Positions 7,782 to 15,108 of a stretch of DNA of 60,930 nt are shown one piece after another. The position numbers and the translations under genes were made by a program. Each line of letters begins with the position of its first letter. The stretch's first letter is position 1. The notes below the pieces were generated by a model. The model was given only the letters and a program-made list of their open reading frames with translations. It did no database searches and was not told the DNA's origin. The DNA comes from Phycisphaerae bacterium. Lineage in GTDB: Bacteria > Planctomycetota > Phycisphaerae > Tepidisphaerales > Tepidisphaeraceae. The stretch lies in contig JAICTV010000005.1 in NCBI GenBank assembly GCA_025936175.1, positions 1-60,930 of the forward strand, read 5' to 3'.

Positions 7782-8420
7782 TCATGACCCGGCGGAGGCA
7801 CTTGGCTGCTCCACGGCAAAACAGCACTTTGATCGCTCGCCCCGCTCGCACTGTTCCCGGAGCTCGCGGCCGAGCAATTCGCCAACCAGCGTCTGCACGA
7901 TCAGGCAGAGCTTCGGATGCTCATTGACGAGTTCCGAGAAGGGGCAGCCGAAGCCGATCACGAACGTTTGCCGGTCGCGCTGCCCGAGCGCGGCCGCGCC
8001 ACCGAAATCTTCGATGATTTCCAGCGTCCTGGCGATGCGTTGCTCGTCCGACAAGTTCTGCATCGACGGCAGGTGCGAAGCGGCCAATCGCCGTCCGGTT
8101 TCGCGCAGTCCGGCATCCAACTGCTGCTCGTCGAGTTGCGACTCGAGCACCGCGAGCAAAGTCTCGAGCACCGGCGCGTACGACTTGGCAAAGAGCCGCT
8201 CCGCCTCCGCGGTGATGTCATAGATCGACTCGGGCTTTCGAAAGCCAGGCCGCTTGCCGACCTGACTGATCAAGCCGTCGCGTTGAAGTCTCGCCAGGAT
8301 CTCGCGCACGGCGTTGTCCGTCACGTCCAGGGCCAACGCTAATTCGTTGACGGATCGGGGGGCGCGACGCAACAGGCGCAAGATCTCGCCTCGACTGGAT
8401 TTGAAGACCTCGGAGGGCAT
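7782..8420 (-). CDS. COG2345-type winged-helix regulator with C-terminal cysteine cluster
   Basis: 212 residues from MPSEVFKSSRGEILRLLRRA. The N-terminal winged helix (VNELALALDVTDNAVREILA) is ArsR/MarR-like. The C-terminal half has conserved cysteines, CPF, then HPKLC, then EQC, ending in KCC. This arrangement resembles SufR and COG2345 regulators that hold an iron-sulfur cluster or metal. No good ribosome site precedes this ATG. An in-frame ATG at 8471 is an alternative, since a TATAAC element lies just upstream of it. A perfect palindrome between this gene and the divergent DoxX-like gene is its probable operator. Confidence 0.8.
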   Translation of the reverse strand: MPSEVFKSSRGEILRLLRRAPRSVNELALALDVTDNAVREILARLQRDGLISQVGKRPGFRKPESIYDITAEAERLFAKSYAPVLETLLAVLESQLDEQQLDAGLRETGRRLAASHLPSMQNLSDEQRIARTLEIIEDFGGAAALGQRDRQTFVIGFGCPFSELVNEHPKLCLIVQTLVGELLGRELREQCERGERSKCCFAVEQPSASAGS

Positions 8421-8476
8421 GCAGATTCTACGGTTGTTGATGCCGATCGAGTTCCATTTAATGAACCGCATCAAGA

Positions 8477-8498
8477 AAGTCAAGTTATACCTTGACTT
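8477..8498. promoter_or_regulatory. Palindromic operator (8-6-8 inverted repeat)
   Basis: AAGTCAAG (8477-8484), a 6-base spacer and CTTGACTT (8491-8498) form a perfect inverted repeat. It lies between the COG2345-type regulator and the divergent DoxX-like gene and overlaps a TATAAC element facing the regulator. It is best explained as the regulator's own binding site controlling both directions. Confidence 0.7.
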
Positions 8499-8548
8499 AT
8501 TCCGGAGCCGGAGGCTACGGTCGGACTGAACACTTCACAGGAGCCTGT

Positions 8549-9001
8549 ATGAACCACGCAGTCGTCTCACCCACCGTCGGATTGACTTCCGCCCGCAGCG
8601 AAAGCAGTTTCAGCGACCCGGCGTACCAAGCCTATCGGCTGTTGCAGGTCGGCTTTGTCGTCGCACCGATCATCGCGGGGGTCGACAAGTTCTTCCATTT
8701 GCTCGTCAACTGGGACAACTATCTGGCCCCCGTGGTGAACAGTGCGCTCGGGGGACACGGCCACGCGTTCATGCTCGTCGTGGGGGTGATTGAGATTATC
8801 GCCGGCATCGGCGTAGCCCTGCGGCCGCGAATCTTTTCGTACGTCGTCGCGGCCTGGCTGCTCGGAATCATCGTGAACCTGCTTCTGATTCCTCCCTCAA
8901 ACGCAATGCCGCACTATGACGTGGCGTTGCGTGACCTGGGACTCTTTCTCGGCGCGTTGGCGCTGGGACGACTCAGCGGAAGCTTCGCGCGGACCGAATG
9001 A
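8549..9001 (+). CDS. Four-helix DoxX-like integral membrane protein
   Basis: 150 residues from MNHAVVSPTVGL, chosen because CAGGAG precedes it. About four membrane segments: VGFVVAPIIAGVDKFFHLL, HAFMLVVGVIEIIAGIGVAL, FSYVVAAWLLGIIVNLLLI, LRDLGLFLGALALGRL. The layout fits the DoxX/SURF4-like group of small redox-associated membrane proteins. Its function is unknown. It is divergent from the cysteine-rich regulator and likely controlled by it. Confidence 0.75.
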   Translation: MNHAVVSPTVGLTSARSESSFSDPAYQAYRLLQVGFVVAPIIAGVDKFFHLLVNWDNYLAPVVNSALGGHGHAFMLVVGVIEIIAGIGVALRPRIFSYVVAAWLLGIIVNLLLIPPSNAMPHYDVALRDLGLFLGALALGRLSGSFARTE

Positions 9002-9059
9002 CGGGTCGCACCGTTACCGAGCCTCCCGCGAGCACTCGAATCGAAGGGACCTGAAGGGG

Positions 9060-9287
9060 ATGAGAGGTGAAGCAGTGACACAAGTAAAAGCTGAAGAGCT
9101 CGTGCGGCTGATGCAGGATCTTCCCGAGTTGGGACTCCATCGCGGCGACTTGGGGCTCGTGTGCAGCACATGGTTCGAGCCGAGCACCGCATTTGAGGTG
9201 GAGTTTCAGCCTGCCCATGCCGGCCGCGTACGCGCTTTGCTGATGCCCAATCAGATACAACGGCAAGTGAAGCCCTCGCCGAACTGA
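9060..9287 (+). CDS. Small DUF4926-like protein
   Basis: 75 residues. The core (ELVRLMQDLPELGLHRGDLGL, then VEFQPAHAGRVRALLMPNQI) fits the DUF4926 beta-barrel pattern, in which LxxDLPExGLxRGDxGxV is followed by a VEF strand. The ATG at 9060 is slightly crowded by GGGG. A GTG at 9075 with GAGAGGTG upstream is an equal alternative. It lies downstream of the DoxX-like gene and may be co-transcribed with it. Confidence 0.65.
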   Translation: MRGEAVTQVKAEELVRLMQDLPELGLHRGDLGLVCSTWFEPSTAFEVEFQPAHAGRVRALLMPNQIQRQVKPSPN

Positions 9288-9331
9288 AGTTCTTTGACCC
9301 GATCTTTGAAGATGCCTGAAAGGAGAATCTC

Positions 9332-9574
9332 ATGCGTGATCATTTCACCGGGGACAGTGTTGATGTTCGGGTGAACGAGAAGTGCGGCGCCTACATCATG
9401 ATTGAACCCACCCGAATCGGGCCGACGGAAGAGTTGCTTCATAAGCATGGCATCTCCTTCACGCTCGAGGACGGCGCCAATTCGTGCATCGGCACTCCCG
9501 AAGCGGCGGTGATCGAATTCGGGAAGGACGCCGATCTGGAAACGATCCAGCGCGTGCTCGACAGCGTCAATTAG
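9332..9574 (+). CDS. Small conserved hypothetical protein
   Basis: 80 residues (MRDHFTGDSVDVRVNEKCGA onward, ending IQRVLDSVN) with AAAGGAG upstream. It is soluble with an alternating beta/alpha pattern and two cysteines. I do not recognise a family. It lies 48 bases upstream of the AIF-like reductase gene, so co-expression is likely. Confidence 0.65.
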   Translation: MRDHFTGDSVDVRVNEKCGAYIMIEPTRIGPTEELLHKHGISFTLEDGANSCIGTPEAAVIEFGKDADLETIQRVLDSVN

Positions 9575-9622
9575 CGGCATTCATTCTGATCGAATGACAC
9601 AGCCGCCGGGAAGGCCCCAGCC

Positions 9623-10825
9623 ATGACCAGTCAATCCTATCGCTATCTCATCGTCGGCGCCGGCTTGGCCGGCGCTGCGGCGGCGGAAGGGATTCGCCAG
9701 GTTGATCAGCAAGGTCGGATTCTGCTTGTGGGAGCGGAGACGGACCTCCCCTACGATCGACCGCCTTTGTCGAAGCAGCTCTGGACCGGCGGCAAGACGG
9801 TCGCCGAAATCGTTCTGCACGATGAGATGTTTTACAAGACCAGCGCGGTCGACCTGCGCCTTGGGACCAAAGTTGCTCAAATCGACGCGGCCGCGCACAC
9901 GATCCGCGACAGCGAGGGGAACGTCTATGGCTACGAACGGCTGCTGCTGGCAACGGGCGGGGCGCCGCGCCGGCTGAGTATTCCGGGCGGCGACCTGGAC
10001 GGCATCAGCTATTACCGAACGCTCCACGATTACCGCGCGTTGCGCGGCGCTGCCGGCGAAGGCAAATCGGCGTTGGTTGTCGGGGGTGGGTTCATCGGTT
10101 CGGAGATGGCGGCATCGCTGCGTACGAACAAGCTCGCGGTTACGATGATCTTCCCGTCGCCGTGGCTCGTGTCGCGCGTCTTCCCCGAATCCCTGGGCCG
10201 CTATCTGACCGAACAATATCGCGCCAAAGGCGTCGAGGTCCTCGACGGCGATGTCCCGCTTTCGATCCGGCGCGACGGCGGCGGCTACCTGACGCGGACG
10301 CGCGCCGGCCGGGAAGTCCGAACAGATCTCGTGGTTGCAGGTATCGGCATCACGCCGAACATATCGCTGGCGGAATCTGCGGGGCTTTCAACGGGGAACG
10401 GCGTCATCGTGAACGAGTTTCTCCAGACGTCCGCTCCGGACATTTACGCCGCCGGTGACATCGCACTCTTTCCGGCGGCCGGTTTCGGGCCGCGCCGCAT
10501 GGAACACTGGGACAACGCGGTCAGCCAGGGCAAACATGCCGGCCGCAACATGGCCGGAGCGCGCGAGCCCTTCACGTACATCCCGTTCTTCTTCTCCGAC
10601 CTGTTCGAGTTCGGATACGAAGCCGTCGGCGACATCGACAGCCGCCTGACCACCTTTGCGGATTGGCAGGAGGAGAACAGGACCGGTGTCGTGTACTACC
10701 TCGACGGCGACCGACTGCGCGGCGCCATGATGTGCAACGTTTGGGGGAAAGTGGACGAGGCCCGCGCGCTGATTCAGAAAGCGCAGCCGGTTTCCGCGGC
10801 AAGCCTGCGCGGCGCGATCCAGTAA
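9623..10825 (+). CDS. FAD-dependent pyridine nucleotide-disulfide reductase, AIF/ferredoxin-reductase type
   Basis: 400 residues. FAD-binding GxGxxGA-type site at the N-terminus (YLIVGAGLAGAAAAEGIRQ), substrate/FAD loop YDRPPLSKQLW, an NAD(P)H-binding site (ALVVGGGFIGSEMAASLR) and a second FAD motif (TSAPDIYAAGDIALFP). The order matches rubredoxin/ferredoxin reductases and AIF-like proteins. There is no CxxC redox pair. A C-terminal reductase domain with FFFSDLFEFGYEAVG is present. GGGAAGG precedes the ATG. The electron acceptor is unknown. The neighbours suggest a stress-related redox role. Confidence 0.88.
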   Translation: MTSQSYRYLIVGAGLAGAAAAEGIRQVDQQGRILLVGAETDLPYDRPPLSKQLWTGGKTVAEIVLHDEMFYKTSAVDLRLGTKVAQIDAAAHTIRDSEGNVYGYERLLLATGGAPRRLSIPGGDLDGISYYRTLHDYRALRGAAGEGKSALVVGGGFIGSEMAASLRTNKLAVTMIFPSPWLVSRVFPESLGRYLTEQYRAKGVEVLDGDVPLSIRRDGGGYLTRTRAGREVRTDLVVAGIGITPNISLAESAGLSTGNGVIVNEFLQTSAPDIYAAGDIALFPAAGFGPRRMEHWDNAVSQGKHAGRNMAGAREPFTYIPFFFSDLFEFGYEAVGDIDSRLTTFADWQEENRTGVVYYLDGDRLRGAMMCNVWGKVDEARALIQKAQPVSAASLRGAIQ

Positions 10826-10908
10826 GCCGGCGGAGATCAGCGACCTCTGGTGCCGGAACGTTCCTTGTTCCCGCGCGAGGGACGCAAAACCAGGGAAGGA
10901 GGTTCGAT

Positions 10909-11904
10909 ATGAAAACCAAAGTCGCGATCAACGGTCTCGGAAGGATCGGCCGTGCAATCCTGAAACTGGTCACGGATGAGCCCTCGATCGAGTTGGTCGC
11001 GGTCAACGACTTGGCAGATGTCGAGACGCTGGCGTACCTGCTTCGCTTCGACACCGTGTACGGGCGGTATTCCAAGTCAGTGGCGGTTGACCAGGGCGCC
11101 CTCGTGGTTGCCGGCCGCAAGGTGCGAACGCTGAAGGTCCATGATCCTTCGGAGCTTCCTTGGAGCGAGCTTGGCGTCGAGCTTGTGTTCGAATGCACCG
11201 GCGCGTTCACGCGTCGGGAGGACCTTGAGAAGCACGTTCGCGCAGGGGCACGATTTGTCCTGCTGTCGGCGCCATCGAAAGGTGAAGGAGTAGAAACGGT
11301 CATCCACGGCGCGAATGTGCCGCGAGGCAATCCGGCCATCATCTCTTGCGCAAGCTGTACGACGAACTGCATCACGCCGATCGTCGAAATTGTCGGCCGC
11401 CGCATTGGCTTGAAGAAGGCAGTGATGACGACGATCCACGCGTACACCTCTTCCCAGTCGCTGGTCGATGGTGCAAACAAGCGCGTCCGTCGTGGTCGGG
11501 CCGCGGCCGCGAACCTGGTGCCGGCCACGACGGGCGCCGCGCAGGCGACGACACGCGCGCTGCCGCAGTATGCGGGCCTCTTCGACGGCATCGCCATCCG
11601 AGCGCCGATCCCGGTCGGATCGATTGCGGACATCACGTTTGTCGCGTCGCGGAAAACAACCGTCGATGAAGTGAACCAGATCCTCACCGACGAGGCCGCC
11701 ACGGACCGCTACGCCGGGGTACTTGGCGTGTCGCGCGATCCGCTTGTGTCGTCGGACATCGTGGCCGATCCCCGCGCGTCAATCGTTGACCTCGAGCTCA
11801 CCAAGGTCATTGACGGGGATCTCGTCAAGGTGATGAGCTGGTACGACAACGAGTGGGGCTACGCGAACCAACTGCTCCGCGAGGCCATGTCGGTCAAATC
11901 TTGA
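10909..11904 (+). CDS. gap: Glyceraldehyde-3-phosphate dehydrogenase, type I
   Basis: 331 residues from MKTKVAINGLGRIGRAIL, chosen because AAGGAGG stands just upstream. NAD-binding site INGLGRIGR, catalytic Cys in SCASCTTNCITP, catalytic His in TTIHAYTSSQ, and the C-terminal SWYDNEWGYANQLL. The phosphate-binding stretch is atypical (NLVPATTGAAQATTRALP rather than NLIPTSTGAAKAV), and KRVRRGRAAAA replaces the usual KDLRRARAA. It probably interconverts glyceraldehyde 3-phosphate and 1,3-bisphosphoglycerate. Its place in a stress block rather than with pgk/tpi suggests a second, specialised copy. Confidence 0.9.
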   Translation: MKTKVAINGLGRIGRAILKLVTDEPSIELVAVNDLADVETLAYLLRFDTVYGRYSKSVAVDQGALVVAGRKVRTLKVHDPSELPWSELGVELVFECTGAFTRREDLEKHVRAGARFVLLSAPSKGEGVETVIHGANVPRGNPAIISCASCTTNCITPIVEIVGRRIGLKKAVMTTIHAYTSSQSLVDGANKRVRRGRAAAANLVPATTGAAQATTRALPQYAGLFDGIAIRAPIPVGSIADITFVASRKTTVDEVNQILTDEAATDRYAGVLGVSRDPLVSSDIVADPRASIVDLELTKVIDGDLVKVMSWYDNEWGYANQLLREAMSVKS

Positions 11905-11999
11905 CCCAAGGTTCCCGCGATCATTGCTGAATGTCAGATGAACGGAGATACAGTCGTGATCAATCGCAAATCGACGCCATCGCACCCTGGGCTCATCCC

Positions 12000-12611
12000 A
12001 TGAGGATTGCTCACGTCAGTGGTGTTTTCATGATTGCCGCACTGCTGCTGGCCGCGGGGTGCGCGAGGACGCAGGAGCAACGCCGCAACCCGAGTCGAGA
12101 TCACCGGGCTCCTGAGCCTGACGCGTCCGCCGCGCCCACGCATTCCCTATTGTCAGTGCCGCCCAGCGTCAGAGCTGAGCACGAGCATCTGCATCACGAG
12201 TTGGAAGCGGCGCTCGCGTCTGGCGGAGCGACCGGCGCGCAGGCGAGGAAAGTTGTCGCGGTCCTTCTCCCTCATTTCCAGGAGGAAGAGGCCTATGCCA
12301 TGCCGCCGCTGGGCCTGTTGAAATCGCTGGCCGATAACGAGCCGGTCGATGAAACTCAGGCGCGGCAGGCGATCCAAATGGCCGAGCGCCTGCGGCACGA
12401 GTACGGGAACATGCTCCAGGAGCATCAGACGCTGACGGTTGAACTTCGCGCACTCGCCGCGGCAGCCAGACAGGAAGCCAAACCCGATCAAGCGCGATTC
12501 GCCGACGAGCTCGTCGTCCACGCGCACAACGAGGAGCAGGTCCTCTATCCTGCGACGCTCGTGATCGGCGAGTATCTCAAACTCCGACAAGACGGTCATT
12601 CCGGCCAATAA
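12000..12611 (+). CDS. Lipoprotein with hemerythrin-like HHE domain
   Basis: 203 residues from MRIAHVSGVFMIAALLLAAG. Residues 1-21 form a lipoprotein signal peptide with lipobox LAAGC (Cys21). The rest is helical, with the spaced His and Glu residues of an HHE domain: EHEHLHHELE, LLPHFQEEEAYAMPPL, RLRHEYGNMLQEHQTL, HAHNEEQVLYPATL. Such proteins bind a di-iron centre for oxygen or NO sensing or storage. It is expected on the cell envelope. An upstream in-frame ATG (11931) is possible but would bury the signal peptide. Confidence 0.78.
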   Translation: MRIAHVSGVFMIAALLLAAGCARTQEQRRNPSRDHRAPEPDASAAPTHSLLSVPPSVRAEHEHLHHELEAALASGGATGAQARKVVAVLLPHFQEEEAYAMPPLGLLKSLADNEPVDETQARQAIQMAERLRHEYGNMLQEHQTLTVELRALAAAARQEAKPDQARFADELVVHAHNEEQVLYPATLVIGEYLKLRQDGHSGQ

Positions 12612-12706
12612 GTGTCGGGCCGGAGGAAGCCGCACGAGGATCCGCTCAGGCGGAGCACCGACAACGGCGGTTCTACAGACAATGAGGTAATACGAGAGAC
12701 ACGCCC

Positions 12707-13285
12707 ATGAAGCAGCCCGACGCGAACAAACTGGCCGAACATTACGCGGCAATCCTCCAGGAAATCGGCGCCGACCTTCATTCGGAAGGCATGCGCGAGA
12801 CTCCGATGCGCGCAGCCAAGGCGCTGGTCGAAATGACCGAAGGTTCCCGCATGGAGACCGATGCGCTGACAAAGCAGTTCAAAGCCGAGTGCCAGGTGGC
12901 GGTCTGTCACGACATGGTCATCGTGGAAGGCATACACGAAGTTGGTCTGTGCGAACACCATCTGCTCCCCATCATCATGAGCATTACCATCGGCTATGTT
13001 CCGGACAAAAAGATCCTCGGCCTGTCCAAGCTGGCGCGCATCGCGGGGTACTTCGCACGCCGCTTTCAGAATCAGGAGCGGACCGCTCACCTGATCGCTG
13101 AATTCATCGAGAAAACGGTTGAGGCCCTGGGCGTGGCGGTACTGATCGACGGCACGCACCTGTGCGCCATGGCGCGGGGGGTCCGCGACACGCATTCGGT
13201 CATGAAGGTGAACGTCATGCACGGGGTTTTCCAGAGCGATCCCGACGTGCGCAGGGAATTCCTGTTGCGATTGGAAAGAAGATAA
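12707..13285 (+). CDS. folE: GTP cyclohydrolase I
   Basis: 192 residues. Zinc and active-site motifs of FolE are present: EGIHEVGLCEHHLLPI (Cys, His, His), GLSKLARIAGYFARRFQNQE and the second cysteine in DGTHLCAMARGV. It makes dihydroneopterin triphosphate from GTP, the first step for folate and pterins. A molybdenum-pterin enzyme lies downstream, but FolE does not feed that cofactor directly. GAGAGA precedes the ATG. The DUF488 gene follows 27 bases later. Confidence 0.92.
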   Translation: MKQPDANKLAEHYAAILQEIGADLHSEGMRETPMRAAKALVEMTEGSRMETDALTKQFKAECQVAVCHDMVIVEGIHEVGLCEHHLLPIIMSITIGYVPDKKILGLSKLARIAGYFARRFQNQERTAHLIAEFIEKTVEALGVAVLIDGTHLCAMARGVRDTHSVMKVNVMHGVFQSDPDVRREFLLRLERR

Positions 13286-13312
13286 AGGGATGAAGGCAAG
13301 GAGCTGGACTCA

Positions 13313-13663
13313 ATGATTTTACTGAAGCGCGCGTACGAGCAGCCGTCACGAGACGACGGCTTGAGAATCCTGGTAGAGCGACTGTGGCCTCGAGGCGTGA
13401 CCAAGGCGAAAGCGGCGCTGGACCTGTGGCTGAAGGACGTGGCGCCGACGCCGGAGCTGCGCAAGTGGTTCAATCATGATCCGGCAAGATGGAAGCAGTT
13501 CGAGCAGCGCTACTGGAAAGAACTGAGCGCCCGTCCGGCGGCGGTGGCGCTGCTGCGGCAAAAGATCAAGCAGGGGACCGTCACCCTCGTCTATGCCGCG
13601 CACGACGAGGAGCACAACGGCGCTTTGGCGCTCAAGAAGTTTCTTGAGCACGGAAAGGGTTGA
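13313..13663 (+). CDS. DUF488 family protein (YeaO-like)
   Basis: 116 residues with the DUF488 signature near the N-terminus (DGLRILVERLWPRGVTKAKA), then WLKDVAPTPELRKWFNHDP, FEQRYWKEL and VTLVYAAHDEEHNGALALKK. Small soluble protein of unknown biochemical function. It directly precedes and overlaps the alternative TTG start of the next small gene. Confidence 0.9.
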   Translation: MILLKRAYEQPSRDDGLRILVERLWPRGVTKAKAALDLWLKDVAPTPELRKWFNHDPARWKQFEQRYWKELSARPAAVALLRQKIKQGTVTLVYAAHDEEHNGALALKKFLEHGKG

Positions 13664-13671
13664 GTGACGTC

Positions 13672-13896
13672 ATGGCGAAGGCGCAGGGTCCGCGCGACGG
13701 AGCACGTCGCAACCGTCAGCCAAAACGGGGCGAGCCTCCTCCGCATGCGGGCGGCAACCCGTCGGCCGGGAGCCCGAGGCGCCGAGCCGTGGATTCACCT
13801 CAGCCGCCGCAGAACCAGCGGCCCCCGGAACCGGTGGAGGAGGCGTCGATGGAGTCGTTCCCGTGCAGCGATCCACCGGGATGTGGGCACGCTTGA
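13672..13896 (+). CDS. Small disordered protein with C-terminal SMESFPxSDPP motif
   Basis: 74 residues from an ATG 9 bases after the previous stop; a TTG at 13660 overlapping that stop is an alternative start. Almost all of it is basic, Pro-rich and probably disordered. It ends EEASMESFPCSDPPGCGHA, which matches a short C-terminal motif (SxxSFPASDPP) I know from small bacterial stress proteins. Its function is unknown. Confidence 0.55.
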   Translation: MAKAQGPRDGARRNRQPKRGEPPPHAGGNPSAGSPRRRAVDSPQPPQNQRPPEPVEEASMESFPCSDPPGCGHA

Positions 13897-13959
13897 GCAC
13901 CGGGCACCACGCGGGTTCGTGCGACGTCCGCGTCGCGAGTCGGGAATCAGGTGACACGC

Positions 13960-14829
13960 ATGAGCGATCAATTCCATCCAGAGCCACCGGTACTTCTGCG
14001 CATTCGGCGCCAGGACCGGCCGGATGCTTCCCCGCGATGGGAGGAGTTTGCCGTCCCGCGCCGGCCGAACGCGAACATTATCTCATGTCTCCAATACATC
14101 GCGGCACATCCGGTAACGAGCGATGGGCATCGGACGACTCCTGTCGTTTACGACAGCGGTTGCCTCGAAGAGGTGTGCGGTGCCTGCACGATGCGGATCA
14201 ACGGCAAAGTGCGCCAGGCTTGTTCGGCGCTGGTCGATAAGCTCGAGCCGACCTACACCCGTCAACCGTCCGCGCGGGATCATCCGTTATATAACGCGGT
14301 CGATTACGGCGAGCAGCAGCCCGTGCGCGGACGAGAGCGGCGCGCGGTGAGCGCCCCGATCACGCTGGAGCCTCTGAGCAAATTCCCAGTCGTCCGCGAC
14401 CTGTTCGTCGATCGTCAGCGATTGTTTGACGACCTCAAGCGCACTAAATCCTGGGTGCCGATCGACGGCACGTACGACCTGGGCCCCGGGCCGCCGATGT
14501 CGCGGGAAATGCAGGAGCAGCGGTACGTGCTCTCGCGCTGCATCAGTTGCGGATGCTGCCTTGAAGCGTGTCCGCAATACACCGCGACCAATCATTTCGT
14601 GGGCGCGGCGATCTTCAGCCAGGTGAAATTGTTCAACGTCCATCCGACCGGCAAAGCGCTCAAGGACGAGCGGCTGGACGTGATGATGGGCGAGGGCGGC
14701 ATCGCTGATTGCAGCAAGGCCGGCAATTGCGTGGTCGTGTGTCCCAAGGACCTGCCCAACCTGAACTCCATCGCAACCGTCGGCCGGCAGACGACGCTGG
14801 CGGTCATCAAGAAGTTCTTTGGCGGATGA
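13960..14829 (+). CDS. Orphan SdhB/FrdB-type iron-sulfur protein
   Basis: 289 residues. A plant-type [2Fe-2S] site lies near residues 65-90 (SGCLEEVCGACTMRINGK, then QAC). A [4Fe-4S] site follows (RCISCGCCLEACPQY), then a C-terminal site (CSKAGNCVVVCPKDLP), as in the electron-transfer subunit of succinate dehydrogenase or fumarate reductase. No SdhA flavoprotein or SdhC/D membrane anchor lies nearby. The next larger gene is a cytochrome b/sulfite-oxidase fusion, so this protein may serve a different redox complex. A GTG at 13951 is an alternative start. Confidence 0.87.
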   Translation: MSDQFHPEPPVLLRIRRQDRPDASPRWEEFAVPRRPNANIISCLQYIAAHPVTSDGHRTTPVVYDSGCLEEVCGACTMRINGKVRQACSALVDKLEPTYTRQPSARDHPLYNAVDYGEQQPVRGRERRAVSAPITLEPLSKFPVVRDLFVDRQRLFDDLKRTKSWVPIDGTYDLGPGPPMSREMQEQRYVLSRCISCGCCLEACPQYTATNHFVGAAIFSQVKLFNVHPTGKALKDERLDVMMGEGGIADCSKAGNCVVVCPKDLPNLNSIATVGRQTTLAVIKKFFGG

Positions 14830-14836
14830 GTCACTC

Positions 14837-15064
14837 ATGTCAACAACCCACATATTCAAGGCAGGCGATCACGTGCGGTGGAACTCCGAGGCCGGACGGG
14901 TTTCCGGAACCATCAAGGAAAAAATCACCTCCGAGATTTCTTTCAAGGGTTATACGGTCCACGCTTCGAAAGCCGAGCCGCAGTATCTGATCAAGAGCGA
15001 CAAGACCGATCACCTGGCCATGCATAAAGGGTCGGCACTTACCAAGGTCCGCAAGAGAAGGTGA
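14837..15064 (+). CDS. DUF2945 (hypervirulence-associated TUDOR-like) protein
   Basis: 75 residues: MSTTHIFKAGDHVRWNSEAG, GRVSGTIKEKI, YTVHASKAEPQYLIKSDKT, HKGSALTKVRKRR. This is the full short DUF2945 domain, a small beta-barrel of unknown role often found in stress gene clusters. It starts 7 bases after the preceding gene, and its stop overlaps an alternative GTG start of the next gene. Confidence 0.85.
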   Translation: MSTTHIFKAGDHVRWNSEAGRVSGTIKEKITSEISFKGYTVHASKAEPQYLIKSDKTDHLAMHKGSALTKVRKRR

Positions 15065-15108
15065 TCTCCGCCGGGACAGGTCTGGCGAGCGGAGAATTGA
15101 AACGCGGA

